A stretch of 64,000 nucleotides of DNA from Astropecten irregularis (taxonomy: Eukaryota > Echinodermata > Asteroidea > Paxillosida > Astropectinidae): NCBI GenBank assembly GCA_963971285.1, contig OZ020249.1, forward strand, positions 4,898,001 through 4,962,000. Direction: 5' to 3'. Positions 1-10,396 of this stretch are shown here, in pieces. A model generated the notes under the pieces. It saw only the letters and a list, made by a program, of their open reading frames with translations, ran no database searches and was not told the DNA's origin. Numbering within the stretch: the stretch's first letter is position 1; each line of letters starts with the position of its first letter. The translations under genes were made by a program, and so were the position numbers.

Positions 1-1090
1 TTTGCACAGTTTACCAACTGTTGAGTCCATTTTCTGTCTCAAAAACTGTACGCAGCCTTACATTCTGTAAGGCTTGCGTGTTCTTGTCCTCTTGTCATTT
101 TAGCCTTTGATAAAGATCCTGCTAGGATCAAAATGTTTCAGGCCCTCTTATAAACTCCAAGCATTGTGTACATGTATCTGTAATGTATGCATTTTCAGTT
201 TACTTCTCAATCCAACAAGTCCTGTACACATTCTTAGATGCAAAGTCGAACATTCTGTCCTGTGTTATACACAATCAACTGCCAAGGAATTTGTTTTACA
301 ACAAACATTCATTTGATACACAATCGTACATGAACATTCGATAGGCCTTAACCAGTGAACTCTTTGCCCTCATTGTGACCGAATTACATCAGGGGTGCGT
401 CAATTCAAAGTTTTGTACATCCAGTCCTTCACCATCTCTCATAGCCACGCTGCCCAAGTTCACTGACACAGTTTGTCCTGCAGGGGCTAACTAGGCTGTG
501 ACGGACTGCCGACAGGGGCCCAGGTTTTGCAAGCTCGCTCCCTTGAATCAATATTGTGGTATATGTCTAATGCACCTTGGATTGCTCTTGTGGACAGATT
601 GTTTAAAGTGCAACTCAAATAATAACAGGAACTGATGAAAATGATTGGGAGGGGCCTTTTTGAGTGGGGAGACCATTCACAAAGTCACAAATAAATACAA
701 GTTTGTTTTGCGTTTTTTGGCGAAAAGAAATCTTTTGGAGAGGTTTTGAACAATCGGCGTACAATAAAGCACGTACAAAAGTTTTCAGGAGACCGGTTGT
801 TTGCTGCCCTCTGTCGACCGCCCGCTCCAAAAGTCTCCCATTTTAGATGCACATAAGATGTACTGATGTCGTATGTTAGCGGTGAAGACTCATGTGAAAG
901 CATCTTTTGTCAAACTTGTCCAACAATGAGTAAATTCTTATCTAGCCTCGTTTATTTCCACAGAGAAAATTTACAAAGCCAGTGAAGGGAGATGCTTGGA
1001 TCTTGTCGTAAAAAAACCAACAAAGGCCCTTCCACGATTACACAATTCACCTTTTGTTTTCATTTTGTTTCCTCTTTTGTCTTTGTCTAG
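1..1090 (+). other. Intron of the RhoGEF gene (upstream end outside the window)
   Basis: No coding exon is recognised before the acceptor at 1089-1090. The preceding DH-domain exon must lie upstream of the window, because the first exon seen here starts in the middle of the domain. Apart from the Penelope-like fragment at about 104-173, nothing recognisable was seen. The short ORFs on both strands at 615-903 overlap one another and show no domain. Confidence 0.6.
104..173 (+). mobile_element. Penelope-like end fragment, hammerhead-like (degenerate)
   Basis: The sequence has the GATCC-TGCT-AGGATC hairpin followed by AAAATG, then TCAGGCCCTC and CTCCAAGCATT. The same order of blocks occurs at 51042-51118, 58476-58550, 61202-61235 and, inverted, around 12821-13177. 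In the better-preserved copies the hairpin sits between GATGA/GATAA and GAAA, the layout of a hammerhead ribozyme. Here the core is mutated (GATAA and AAAA), so it is probably inactive. The link to Penelope-like elements comes from general knowledge of such ends and was not tested by a search. Confidence 0.5.
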
Positions 1091-1136
1091 TTGGAAGCAG
1101 TTGCAGATAGTTGGGATGCACAGACATCGACCATAG
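1091..1136 (+). CDS. RhoGEF, DH-domain exon A (internal, 46 nt)
   Basis: An internal exon of a Rho guanine-nucleotide exchange factor, the class of proteins that load GTP onto Rho-family GTPases. A T-rich tract ending in CTAG precedes it and GTAAGT follows it. It starts in phase 0 and reads LEAVADSWDAQTSTIG, with the last G codon split after its first base. The pattern 'W...(S/T)IGDLF' formed with exon B is typical of the middle of DH domains, between conserved regions 1 and 2. At 46 nt it is too short for ORF prediction. It is supported by perfect phase agreement with exons B, C and E. Which RhoGEF subfamily this is cannot be settled from this part. The gene's start is outside the window. 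Confidence 0.82.
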
Positions 1137-2016
1137 GTAAGTAAAAGATGCCATCATTGTCTTAATCCTAGGACTGAAAATGGTCTTTGCCTTGATGTGG
1201 ATTCCTCCCTTTGAACCTACTCTTGTTTCTCTGTTGGAGGTACCCCTTGTTGTTTAGTTAGAAAAATGGCCTTGGACTTCAAGAAGGATACTTTATCCGG
1301 CCAGATTATTTACCTATTATAAAAAATGGTTGTACTTTCCATCACAACTGCTCATCCTTTGCTTCAAGTGATGCAGAATCACTCATTGGACCATCTCAGA
1401 TGTTCAAGAACTATTTGGCCTTAAAATGAAGCTATTCAGAGTAAAGGGTTTATAATTCAAATCACAACATCCAAACTCTACCCCACCGATCTATGATACA
1501 AACTGGATAGGTCGCACTGCTCTGCAGGTGAAGCATCCGTGCGGCCATTTTGGGATATTCAATACATTGGCAGGCCCGTAGGCCGGCGTATACAGAGAAT
1601 TGCTGCACTGCTTGCTGTGCAGTCATGCAGTGCAATGAGTATTGTGCTGAATATCCTTACATGACCGCTGGTGACTTCACGGCTCGCCGTCTAATCACTG
1701 CACCCACGACCTATCCAGTTTGTATAGATCAGTGGTCTACCCACACTGCTACCCGTTTACAGTGGAAAGGAAGAATTTGTTGTAAAGTGTCTTGCATAGG
1801 GACACTAGCACCATGTTCCTAAAGGCAGGATGGGCTTGATCCTGTAGAATATGCCACAAAGATCTAGAGTGCATGTTACACGAAACCTGCTTAGAAGTAA
1901 CTTAATGGATATCAAATTTATTGTCACTAAAAATGTGAAAAGGCAATGTTTATTTGTTGCTCAGTTTCTTATCTTTTTCTCAATTTCTTATTTTTCTCAA
2001 TTGTTCAATTTTCCAG
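1137..2016 (+). other. Intron A-B (880 bp)
   Basis: The intron runs from donor GTAAGT to a polypyrimidine tract ending TTTTCCAG. Most of its centre is a fold-back MITE at 1477-1741. The ORFs here (90 aa at 1550, and the first part of the 79-aa ORF at 1851) lie in the MITE or run through the acceptor into exon B. Confidence 0.75.
1477..1741. mobile_element. Fold-back MITE, ~265 bp
   Basis: The two ends are imperfect inverted repeats of about 40 bp. The left end has CAAACTGGATAGGTCG and the right end CGACCTATCCAGTTTG. The complementarity continues inward (GGATATTCA against TGAATATCC), so most of the element can fold into one hairpin. It has no coding capacity and was seen once in this window. 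Confidence 0.75.
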
Positions 2017-2086
2017 GAGATTTGTTTGACGCTGAATTCCTGGGGGAATACCAGAACTACTTCGGCCATTTCAGGGTCATGCGATT
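2017..2086 (+). CDS. RhoGEF, DH-domain exon B (internal, 70 nt)
   Basis: The exon follows TTTTCCAG and ends before GTAAGT. It completes the split glycine codon from exon A and reads DLFDAEFLGEYQNYFGHFR followed by VMR, ending two bases into a leucine codon. The segment 'IGDLF....FL..Y..Y...F......L' is the DH pattern in which a long helix follows the W...IGDLF motif. The in-frame ATG inside it (near the 3' end) is unlikely to be a start. Entry phase 1 and exit phase 2 both fit the neighbouring exons. The 79-aa ORF that runs through this exon from the intron is an artefact of an open upstream frame. Confidence 0.87.
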
Positions 2087-4102
2087 GTAAGTCGTCCCTT
2101 CAAATTTAAACTAAATGACCGGGGGGAAAAGTCACTGTCCACCTAGTGTCCAGTGTCCATCACAAATTGGGAAGACTGGGAAGTTTTAATAATAGTTGCA
2201 CGTACCTTATGATTTTTCCTAGTAAAAAGCTGGAAATTCATTTGATATTAAGTTACCAGGGAAAGTGAAAAAAGTTTCCTCATTCATTTTTGAAATGACT
2301 GGTGCTGTGCAGAAGCCACTGGATGTTGTTGTCACAGAAAACATTTTCAAATTCTTCAGTTTTTAAGCACTTTTGTGGTGGACTTTTGGTGTTGCTGGGT
2401 AAATTTTGAGTCTAGAAATCTGAGGAAACTGTAAACGTGCTGGCCTTTCACAGAAAATGTCAACATGACCCAATTTGAGGAAACTTTTGACCACCAAGTG
2501 ACCGAGAAGAAGGTCTTGTACAAATCTTGAGGATGCATCCTGATTACTGGCAGATGGACTTGAGAGAGGACACCCCAATTAACAAGGAGGTTTGACTGAA
2601 AACCAGACGGGAGGAATTTTGCATCTTCCCTGGGCTGACCGCAGTTGAACTCTGCCGATGAGGTCAACCTTGCAGGATATTTTTGGACGAAGATGAAACA
2701 GGGTTTTTCTTTCACGGTAATCTTACCACTGCGACCCTCTTTTTTTTGGGGTCTACAATCCTGGATGCAGGGTCCTGAAAATTGGGGCTTTTGATTCAAT
2801 GTTGGGTATTAACTGGTTAGGGTTTGCCTTACTGTAGCACACAGGGGCTGGGCAGGGGTATATAGTAAACCTCCCAGGTGCAGGGTCACGCCCCCTCCCT
2901 CATCCACAAAGCATTGCACACTCTCAACCACCGAAAGCACCTCTCTCCGATGAACTTTGGTTTTGCAAAAGGCAAACAAATGTACATTTCCTCTCAGCCA
3001 GGGCACCGAGAGTCAGGATTCCAATGAAAATTTAAACACCGCTTGACTAGGATTAAGAATAAAACTTGGATCTGTTAAAGAATTGCCCTCTACATACGAA
3101 ACCAAAGCAAAACTCAACGAAATGTGTGTAGTTAAGAATATAGAATTTATAACATTTTGTTAGAGAAAATGGCGGAAATTTGTTGGACCTTAAATAACGT
3201 GTTGTGATTGGTCAATTTGTCAAGGGGCGGAGCTTACTGGATCGGTCTATTGGTCCATTTTTTATTTTCTGAAATATGGATCCATTTAATTTTTTCTCAC
3301 TCAGTAAATTTCCTTGCATCAACTGGATTTACTTCTAGGATTACGTTAACGAGGGAGGCGTGTCTTCTGTATCTTTGCCTCTCCAGATTCTAGCTGGCCT
3401 GTCATCACCCTCCTCCTCCTCCTCCACACCAACCTCTGTCCTTTTCAATCTCGCTGGTCAGATTCCTGGTGACCTCTTTTACATTGGACTACTAAGAAAT
3501 GACTTGATGACACCGATCTGATCACAAATTCTCTGTACCTCGTTACCACAGGGCATGTGATTAAGTTATCTCCTCTTCGGTCATATTACCTTCCACCACC
3601 CAAATACATGGCTTATCCTAGCTGTTGTTGTTACCCTGAGTTTGCTATTATATGGGGTAGGAGTTGGCATCTTGACCATGCAAGAGATGGGCTGGTGTGA
3701 GTCCATCCATATGGCGTCCCTGGTGGAACAGGACCACATGCAGTCACGGATTCTTGGAAACCATTTGTTACACACTCCCACATACCTGGTAATATGCCAG
3801 TAGGGCACCAGTGACCATCACTTAATAACTATCACCATGGCAATAACGTCAGTGACCAATGATGGATCATTATCCAAACCAAAAGACCATTCCTGCTATT
3901 ATACACAAAAACAAGGTTATTGGTCCCATTATTACTGACCACATTCAGCCTTCAGACTACAAAAACAGACAATCGCCTATTTACCAAAGGAAAACTAAAA
4001 CTGAAAAACTATTAACTGTTGGAAAATGACTCATATTCATAGGCATAGACCTCCCAGCTACCATTAATAGTATTATTTTGGAGCTGGAAGCTCTTCCAAG
4101 CT
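2087..4102 (+). other. Intron B-C, first part; no recognisable gene
   Basis: The intron begins with donor GTAAGTCG. No domain is recognisable in the 147-aa minus-strand ORF at 2356-2799 or in the shorter ORFs. A promoter-like patch at 3205-3256 is listed separately. The whole B-C intron is 7,563 bp. Confidence 0.6.
3205..3256. promoter_or_regulatory. CCAAT/GC-box cluster (possible regulatory patch)
   Basis: Two ATTGGTC motifs (inverted CCAAT boxes) flank a GGGGCGGAGC GC-box within about 50 bp. GATTGGTCAATTT recurs at about 4613 beside another candidate promoter. No TATA box or adjacent start was found, so the role is speculative. Confidence 0.2.
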
Positions 4103-4278
4103 CAGGGATGAGATTTCTCAGATTAAAATCTGATTTCAAACTTTTTTAGTTTTGGATTTCAGATTTGTTTTCCTCACAGGCTGTGTACAAAAGTATAGGA
4201 GATTTTCAGATTTCAGACTTTTTATGCTCCCTGTCAGCTGTTTTCAGACATTTTCATCATTGTCCAATTTCATCCCTG
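4103..4278. mobile_element. Small MITE with CAGGGATGA ends, ~176 bp
   Basis: The left end is CAGGGATGAGATT and the right end AATTTCATCCCTG, a near-perfect 13-bp inverted pair. The interior is rich in CAGATTT words and has no coding capacity. One copy was seen. Confidence 0.5.
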
Positions 4279-4557
4279 CATGAGCTTCATGGTATGATAT
4301 GATGTACCCTGTCTCATTATTTGGACAAAAGATCATCATAAAACAAATGTGTACTTCTTATTTTCTTGTACATGGTGCTGGTGTGTCTGCATGAGAGCCC
4401 TCAGACAGAGAGCGGTACATCACAAACATTTCTATTATTGATAGATCTATACACATAGATCTTACTAGTCTGAATATCACTCAATCTACTCCGTGCCACT
4501 ACGTATGAACGTCTGATACATGCGTGCATGCAAATTTTATGCAACATGGCACATCAT

Positions 4558-4704
4558 AGCCAATCAGATCTGTTTTTAGAACATTTCCGTGTGGATCTTG
4601 ACGGAGGATGTTGATTGGTCAATTTCTTGCGTCGCACAGTAGCTACCTGGTCTTGCGATAGACACGCTCGGCAAACGGTATGATAGTAGATGAACCTTGA
4701 TTGG
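4558..4704 (+). promoter_or_regulatory. Cluster of three CCAAT boxes, candidate alternative promoter
   Basis: CCAATCAG at 4560 and two GATTGGTC motifs near 4613 and 4699 lie within 150 bp. They sit 90-230 bp upstream of a start codon that is followed by a splice donor (4791-4813). No TATA box was recognised. Grouped CCAAT boxes are common in animal promoters, but intronic AT-rich DNA also produces them by chance. Confidence 0.25.
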
Positions 4705-4790
4705 TCAAAAGCTAGAGGTCAGTGCTGGGTTGGCTTGCATAATTAGTCAGGAAATCTGTACGCAAGCATGTGATGACGCTCGCTCCCTGT

Positions 4791-4813
4791 ATGGAGAGTG
4801 CGTCTATCGTAGA
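4791..4813 (+). CDS. Candidate alternative first exon (MESASIVE...), phase 2
   Basis: ATG GAG AGT GCG TCT ATC GTA GA is followed by the donor-like GTAAGA. The open codon (GA) would be completed by the first base of exon C, giving MESASIVE then LLVFLRNSNK. Supporting points are phase agreement with exon C, the CCAAT cluster just upstream and a position in the intron directly before exon C. Against it, the coding part is only 23 nt and phase agreement has a one-in-three chance. If real, the isoform would lack the DH domain N-terminal to exon C. Confidence 0.2.
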
Positions 4814-5166
4814 GTAAGATCTTACCTAGACCATGGCCATGGTAGAAGCGTCCACACCGCGGCCCTGGGTAATGCTAATTCTACCACCACCAAACACACA
4901 CTAACACTAACACATGATGCAGTTGCTAGGAGCTGTGTCCAGCTTTGACAGAAACACAACATCTGATGTGTGTTGCTACGATAAGAAGAAGAACTGGACC
5001 AGTGGAGGAATAAGAAGGTCCAGCTTTATACTAGCTTCATGATCTGATGATTATTGGACACAAGAGTGACAAGTACAGACTGGTGTTGTTTAATAGGCAA
5101 TTTGATTTGACTGTACGCTTCAACGAACGAACGAACAAACAAATGCAGGACCAGCCGGTTCCTGGT

Positions 5167-5345
5167 GATGATAATCACCAGTTAAGTGAGAATTTAAGGA
5201 CAAACTCCCAAAGGGAGTTTGATGGGGGGCATCAGGAGACAGATGATAATCACCAGTTAAGTGAGAATTTAAGGACAAACTCCCAAAGGGAGTTTGATGG
5301 GGGGCATCAGGAGACAGATGATAATCACCAGTTTGGTCAGGAGGG
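5167..5345. repeat. 75-bp tandem repeat, two identical units plus a partial third
   Basis: Units start at 5167, 5242 and 5317, each with GATGATAATCACCAG. The first two appear identical over 75 bp, which indicates a recent duplication. The unit is a shorter relative of the ~100-bp units downstream, sharing the 'CACCAGTT..GTGAGAA', 'ACAAACTCCCA' and 'GGGCATCAGG' blocks. Because 75 is a multiple of 3, a 100-aa ORF (5047-5349) runs through it; I do not regard that as a gene. Confidence 0.85.
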
Positions 5346-6300
5346 ATGAACTCTTAGAGGGTAGTGGGGTACATCAAGGGACAGGGTGTCCAGGGGCCGA
5401 TTTCACTAACGTTTTGCGATCATCGCTTAAGCCCAAATCCATCACTAAACAGGAAAATTGTCACGCAAAGTAGAGAGCGATTTTCCGTTTAGCGATGGAT
5501 TTGGGCTTTAGCGATGATCGCAAAACGTTAGTGAAATCGGCTCAAGGGTTTTCCTTCTTGCCTCCCCTGGTTGAAGTATAACCACCAGTTTGGTCTGGAG
5601 GCGGACAAACTCCCAGAGGGAGAGGGGGACATGTTCAGGGGACAGCAGGGAGCCCAGGATCTTCCTTCGTGCCTCCCCTGGATGACCACCACTTTGGTGA
5701 GAAGGAACCAACCCCCAGAGGGTGGTGTGGGCATCAGGGGACAGCAGGGCACCCAGAATCTTCCTTCTTGCCTCCCCTGGATCATGGAGCTAGGAAGAGA
5801 GGATGATGACCACAGGTTTAGTGAGAAGGGACGAACCCCCAGCGGGTGGTGGGAGCATCAGGGGACAGCAGGGCGCCCATGATCTTCCTTCTTCCTTCCC
5901 CTGAATGATGACCACAAGTTTTAGTGAGAAGGGACGAACCCCCAGCGGTTGGTGTGGGCATCAGGGGACAGGTCGCCCAGGATCTTCCTTTTTCCTTCCC
6001 CTGAATGATGAACACCAGTTTAGTGAGAAGGGACAAACCCCCAGAGGGTGGTGTGGACATCAGGGGACAGGTCGCCCAGGATCTTCCTTCTTCCTTCCCC
6101 TGAATGATGACCACAAGTTTTAGTGAGAAGGGACAAACCCCCAGAGGGTGGTGTGGGCATCAGGCAGGGACAGGTCGCCCAGGATCTTCCTTCTTCCTTC
6201 CCCTGGATGATGACCACAAGTTTTAGTGAGAAGGGACGAACCCCCAGAGGGAGCAGGAGACAGCAGGGCGCCCAGGATCAGGATCTCTAGCCTCCTCACC
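5346..6300. repeat. ~100-bp minisatellite array, about 7 diverged units
   Basis: Units begin near 5573, 5683, 5802, 5904, 6003, 6103 and 6206 with GATGATGACCACAAGTT variants. They continue through 'AGTGAGAAGGGAC', 'CCCCCAGAGGG', 'GGCATCAGGGGACAG', 'GCCCAGGATCTTCCTTC' and 'CTTCCCCTG'. Spacing is about 99-119 bp. A fold-back MITE (5394-5543) interrupts one unit. Overlapping ORFs on both strands (5508-6323) all come from this repetition. Confidence 0.85.
5394..5543. mobile_element. Fold-back MITE, subfamily G1, inserted in the minisatellite
   Basis: The ends GGGCCGATTTCACTAACG and CGTTAGTGAAATCGGCTC are inverted repeats. Inner arms repeat GCGATCATCGCT and AGCGATGATCGC around GGATTTGGGC, so almost the whole 150 bp folds on itself. 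Related copies lie at 41713-41836 and 58568-58719. The flanks CCAGG and AAGGG with TTTTCCTTC match the uninterrupted unit CCAGGATCTTCCTTC, so the insertion point is visible; AGG may be the target duplication. Confidence 0.85.
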
Positions 6301-6520
6301 CCCTGGAGATCACTTTTCCACACATTCCTTATCTATGTTGTTTGTAAGCTTTTTGGCCAAGCGTGAATAATGATGAGATGAGACCATGCAGCCTGGTCTG
6401 GTCTCATCTGATGGTCCTTCTGCTACAAAATCTAAAACTTATTTCCTATCTTCATTTACGAAGCAGTGCTCTTTCCGTTCCCAATGTTACAGTGAATTTT
6501 TTTTTAATAAATCATCATAA

Positions 6521-6620
6521 GGTGAACAAAGAAAAATTGACCGGAGCAGGATTTGAACCAGCGACCCGGGAATACCGTACCGGCACTCTATCAACTGATT
6601 GCATAAGTCCATCCTTACTC
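6521..6620 (-). mobile_element. tRNA-derived SINE fragment (diverged)
   Basis: Read on the minus strand it has a box-B-like GGTTCAAATCC followed by TCAATTTTTCTTTGTTCAC, as in the copies at 10237-10396 and 21281-21494. The box-A part is mutated (ATCAGTTGATAGAG). The 5' half is missing or unrecognisable. Confidence 0.65.
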
Positions 6621-7397
6621 TTGGGCAGCTTAGAACAAGTCTCTGTTTCAGATCTCCCCAACTTCAAGGCTCAAAGGTTTTACGTAGGCTTATGGAGATG
6701 GGAGCAGAGTTCTTATTATTGTGACAAACACTGATATGTTTATGCTGCCTTTTTGTGGTTTAATGAAAGTGTTAGAATTTGCTAACACATCCCTCCTTCA
6801 ATTTCGAGATTTGAGGCTCTACTCCACAGACTCAGTTTCTTTCCTGCTCTTAACTTTACCTCCCCCCATTAGCCCTATTACCTTTCAGTTCCAAAATGGC
6901 TCATTAATCAGAAACTCTCCCCCTCGGCCCGAAACAGTACCCTGACCGCAACACCTCCATAAACCTTTCCCTGATTCTACCAGCCTCACTGGCTTCATCA
7001 ATCCCTGTTGAAAGTCCCACCCGCATCAATCATTTATACCAGGACAAATAGTTTTATGGGAGTTTGAAACTCAATAAAGAGTTTGTGCTATAGAATATCT
7101 TATCATATATTCCAGTGAGGTAAGACCTATTGAGCAAGACACAAATTTTATGCTATACAGTTACATATTCTACGTGCATATTTCATCAACTCTGTGCAAT
7201 ACTAGTTATTGATTGCTTTGGATCTTCGGCCAAGTTTCACTTTCGTAGTTTTGCACATTCACCAGAGGAGATTTGAACTTGTTGTTAGTTGCATTGTTGT
7301 CCCGTCAAATGGTCCCGTAAACATGTTTGTTTGTTTTGATTTAAGTGACCTTTACTGTGTTGGAATGACCCTGCCCTCCCAATTTCCAGAGGGTTTC

Positions 7398-7606
7398 TTT
7401 TCTTTGAGTTTCAAGCTGAATTTTCGAGTTTCGAGTTAAGTTTTCGAGTTTCGCCATTTTCAAGTTTCAAGTTAAGTTTTTGAGTTTTAAGTTGAATTTT
7501 CGAGTTTCGAGTTGAATTTTCGAGATTCGAATTAAGTTTTCGATTATCTCAAAATTTCAACTCGAAACTCGAATATTTAACTTGAAACTCGAAACTCAAA
7601 CTAAAG
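7398..7606. repeat. Degenerate TTTTCGAGTTTCGAGTTAAG tandem repeat with an inverted arm
   Basis: About eight diverged ~20-bp units of TTTTCGAGTTTCGAGTT type run from 7398 to 7545. They are followed by the reverse-complement words AACTCGAAACTCGAA and CTTGAAACTCGAAACTC. The arms can pair, so this is either a tandem repeat that inverted or the remnant of a fold-back element. Confidence 0.65.
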
Positions 7607-8895
7607 TTACACTCTTTCCAGGTTTGACAGAAGAAAGTCCAAAGTACTGTGGCTTGTCTTGTGAAAAAAGTTCACCAGTCTGGCTACTTGTCAGAGTGCA
7701 TCTTACCATGGAGGACTAGGAAAGACTCCATGATCTTACTATGGAGGTCCTATACCTCCATGAACTATGTTTGTGGTGAATTCTTCGGGTTGTGGGTTTC
7801 CATTTAAAACTGGACCATCCATTCCGTGTCTACTTTTCATAATTTCAACACAGGTCAATGCACATTTCTCGCCACGAAAAGCGCTTTCAGGCGTTTGGCC
7901 ACCACCCTCTCAACACACGTCAAAATCATGTCAACATGGATGAACCGCTCTCAACTACTAATGCACCTCACAGTCACAAGTCAGATTAGTTTGAGCATGG
8001 GGTGGAGCACTTTTATGCACAGGTTCATGTCGTGTTGAAAACTCATGCTACTCGTGTCCCTAAGCAAAAATATGACCAATTGAAAGAGTACTCTTTAAAA
8101 ACAAATTTGCAGTATTTCAGAATAAGTGGTCAATGTGAAAGAAAGATGAAAAATGGGTTTTGAGGTTGGGTGATTCAATCTTATTTTGTTCACTCAATTT
8201 CACTCCAATTTTGCTCTAATTCTACATGGTGATAGCCAAGACATGGTTGTATCACATATTTGAATCTTGAAGTGATAATGACAGTATAATTTTCATATAA
8301 TAGTTCTCCACACAAAGTGTTGCGTTTTTTGGGGACACCCTGTATAAGTGCTTATTCTCCACATCCAAACTTTGAAGGAAAAAATACCCGCTGGCAAAAT
8401 AATTATTGAACACTGGTGCATGATTGCTAGGGAAGTTAACTCAATCACTGTTTTGTTCAATAGAATGACTAATAACGCAAACTGTTCAAGCTTTACCAAA
8501 ACAAATAAACACTTTACAAGGTTCCATTAATGTTTGCTCAAATTATCATAAAAGAAGTATTAAAAGATGCACAAATTTTCTCCCCCACCTCAAAAAAAGA
8601 GAACGGATTCATGGACTCATTGAAGTCGGCAGTGTTTCCTCAGCAAACATGCAAAACAAGTTTTTATCACCGTCCAGACAACATTACCTACCTTTGATGT
8701 GTTTAAACAGGACCCTCTCAGCCCTAGCAGCACCTCTGGCCAAAGTGAATGTGTACATTTCAGTGTTATTATTGTCAGGATGTCTGGGACTGGCGGGCAA
8801 TTTGCCCAATGATTATTAGGATCAACGACACCAACATTGTCCCTCTTCAAAACCTCAGCTTCGGCTTTCCCGCCATTTTGGCACTCGCTTCCATT

Positions 8896-9263
8896 TTAAA
8901 GGTAGTATCATACTTTGGTAAGACACCAAAACAGAAATGTTCACAGATTTACGTATAACTTACAGGGTATGAAGATGGCGGTGGTAGGAACATACCGTTA
9001 AAATTGTTCCGCCTGAAATGGTGTATTTATCCAGGAATAAGTCAAACAACGACTGAAAATCTTTTTGGTCTTTTGAAAGACCAAAAAAATAAAAGAGAAA
9101 AGACTTAAGAAATACCGTGGCCGTTTTTCACTATTTTCTCAAAAAGTGGTCACCGTATGGGACTGAAATTTTCACAGATGACTGTTAATGTATCAGTCTT
9201 GATATTTTTGCCCATGAATCTGTATTTTCTTTGATAAAAACTAAAGTATGATTTTACCTTTAA
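8896..9263. mobile_element. MITE family M1, full-length copy (368 bp)
   Basis: It starts TTAAAGGTAGTATCATAC and ends with the inverted counterpart, with TTAA at both edges. The interior contains, in order, CAGAAATGTTCACAGA, GGTATGAAGATGG, a central GAAAGACC hairpin, CTGAAATTTTCACAGATG and GCCCATGAATCTG. The same order occurs in every full copy here. There is no coding capacity. TTAA could be a target duplication (piggyBac-like) or part of the terminal repeat; some copies lack it at one edge. Confidence 0.9.
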
Positions 9264-9649
9264 AGCAACAGCTAGTATCAGAATAGAGGCTTTTGGTAAG
9301 GTGTTTAAGAAAGTTCCCAATCTTGAACAAGAAAGTAATGCTTAAACAGCATCGAAAAACAAGTTTTTGAATGTATGGAGACAAATTCGGAACAACGTTG
9401 TTGTTTTTGTTTTTTCAAAAAGGCCACAGATTGGTGCCCCAGCATTTTTTTGAAACTGTACTTATTGACATTTAATAAATATTCCATCACTGTAAAAGAA
9501 GTCTTGAAGCAGAAATGTTTGGTAGACTTACTTTTTGAAGGAATACTGCGATAAATTACCTCATGGCTGAAGAAGAGTATAGTTTTTATTTATTTTTTCT
9601 TCAGTGATCCTTTATTCCCTAAATTAAATTGTTTTTTGTTTTGGTCCAG
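9264..9649 (+). other. Intron B-C, last part, with acceptor
   Basis: The stretch ends in a T-rich tract and TTGGTCCAG, the acceptor of exon C. No other feature was recognised. The short minus-strand ORFs at 9305-9872 overlap the exon in other frames and are shadows. Confidence 0.6.
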
Positions 9650-9752
9650 GTTGCTGGTTTTCTTGAGGAATAGCAACAAGGACTTTGTCAATCTGTGTCG
9701 GGAGAAGCGAGGCACGTCCTGGCACACCTTGGACTCGCTGCTCTTGCTGCCG
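9650..9752 (+). CDS. RhoGEF, DH-domain exon C (internal, 103 nt)
   Basis: The exon follows TTGGTCCAG and ends before GTAAGTCC. Its first base completes the leucine codon of exon B. It then encodes 34 residues including LLVFLRNSNKDFVNLCREKR and a C-terminal LDSLLLLP, ending on a complete codon (phase 0). The pattern 'NKDFVNLCREKR....L.SLLLLP' is the DH helix that leads into conserved region 3, which continues in exon E as VQRISQY. The usual lysine before the proline (KPVQR in many DH domains) is leucine here; other RhoGEFs also lack that lysine. Subfamily not assigned. Confidence 0.92.
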
Positions 9753-10236
9753 GTAAGTCCACACTGAATTCCGTTTCTCCACAGCCTGCCCTGACGATAC
9801 TCCGACCTCACAGTGTAGGGCCCTATTGCCTGGAGGCAACGTGGCTAAGATTGGTGCTGAGCAAATTTTCAAGCTGAACTACAAGCCACAATAAAGAGAC
9901 TATAAGTAATCATGTTTAAATGATTTTGAAAGCATCATTCAATCAATCAGTGGGAGCATGCGCCGCGGCAGCGCAATTGTCGCATCTGCCTTCGAGGGGT
10001 ACTCTTTCGGTCTTCTGATGGCCATCCTCCAGGCAGCCACATGACCCATCCCCATCCCAGCAAAATAACAATCCATCTGATGCAACCACATGTCATGTGG
10101 ACGCCCTACCGGGCAAGTCCTACCAGTTCTCTCAAAGAGAGAATCTGCTTAATAACATGATAAAATTAGAATTTGTGTATGGTTAATTTAAATCATGATG
10201 TCCTGTATGAGAGAACCAGCTGTATAAAAATAGAAA

Positions 10237-10396
10237 TTGGCGGTGTGTGCCTGGTTTCGTGGCTTCTGACTGCCAAACGAACAAGGATAATTGACTATTT
10301 GGGTCACACCAACGTAGGGCTGGATAGCTCAGTTGGTATTCAGGAAGTCGCCGGTTCGAGTCCCGCTCAAGTCAATTTTTCTTTGTTCACTTTTCA
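10237..10396 (+). mobile_element. tRNA-derived SINE, complete insertion with 13-bp target duplication
   Basis: The body contains a box-A-like TAGCTCAGTTGG and a box-B GGTTCGAGTCC, then TCAATTTTTCTTTGTTCAC. ATAAAAATAGAAA occurs at 10224-10236 and again at 10397-10409, a perfect 13-bp target-site duplication. Compared with the copy at 21281, about 16 bp between the boxes (GAGCGCCTGTACGGTG) is missing. About 80 bp of non-tRNA sequence precedes the tRNA-like part. It is not a functional tRNA gene. Confidence 0.85.

Larger units (their letters stand above)
6301..8895 (+). other. Intron B-C, middle part; a SINE fragment and an AT-rich hairpin repeat, otherwise nothing recognised
   Basis: Apart from the entries at 6521-6620 and 7398-7606, no gene, domain or mobile-element end was recognised. 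The 123-aa ORF at 6363-6734 overlaps the SINE fragment and is not considered coding. Confidence 0.55.

Noticed and set aside
5163-6300. CRISPR array
   Set aside because: The repeats are direct tandem units without unique spacers, in animal nuclear DNA.
5047-6323. ORFs of 65-103 aa with repeated residues
   Set aside because: They arise from the 75-bp and ~100-bp tandem repeats and occur on both strands; no start, splice or domain evidence.
8318-8345. mariner-type transposon end (GGGGACACCCTGTAT word)
   Set aside because: Only one short word resembles a mariner terminus; no second end or transposase remnant was found.
10318-10376. tRNA gene
   Set aside because: It has A- and B-box-like words but lacks part of the region between them and sits in a SINE with a perfect 13-bp target duplication.
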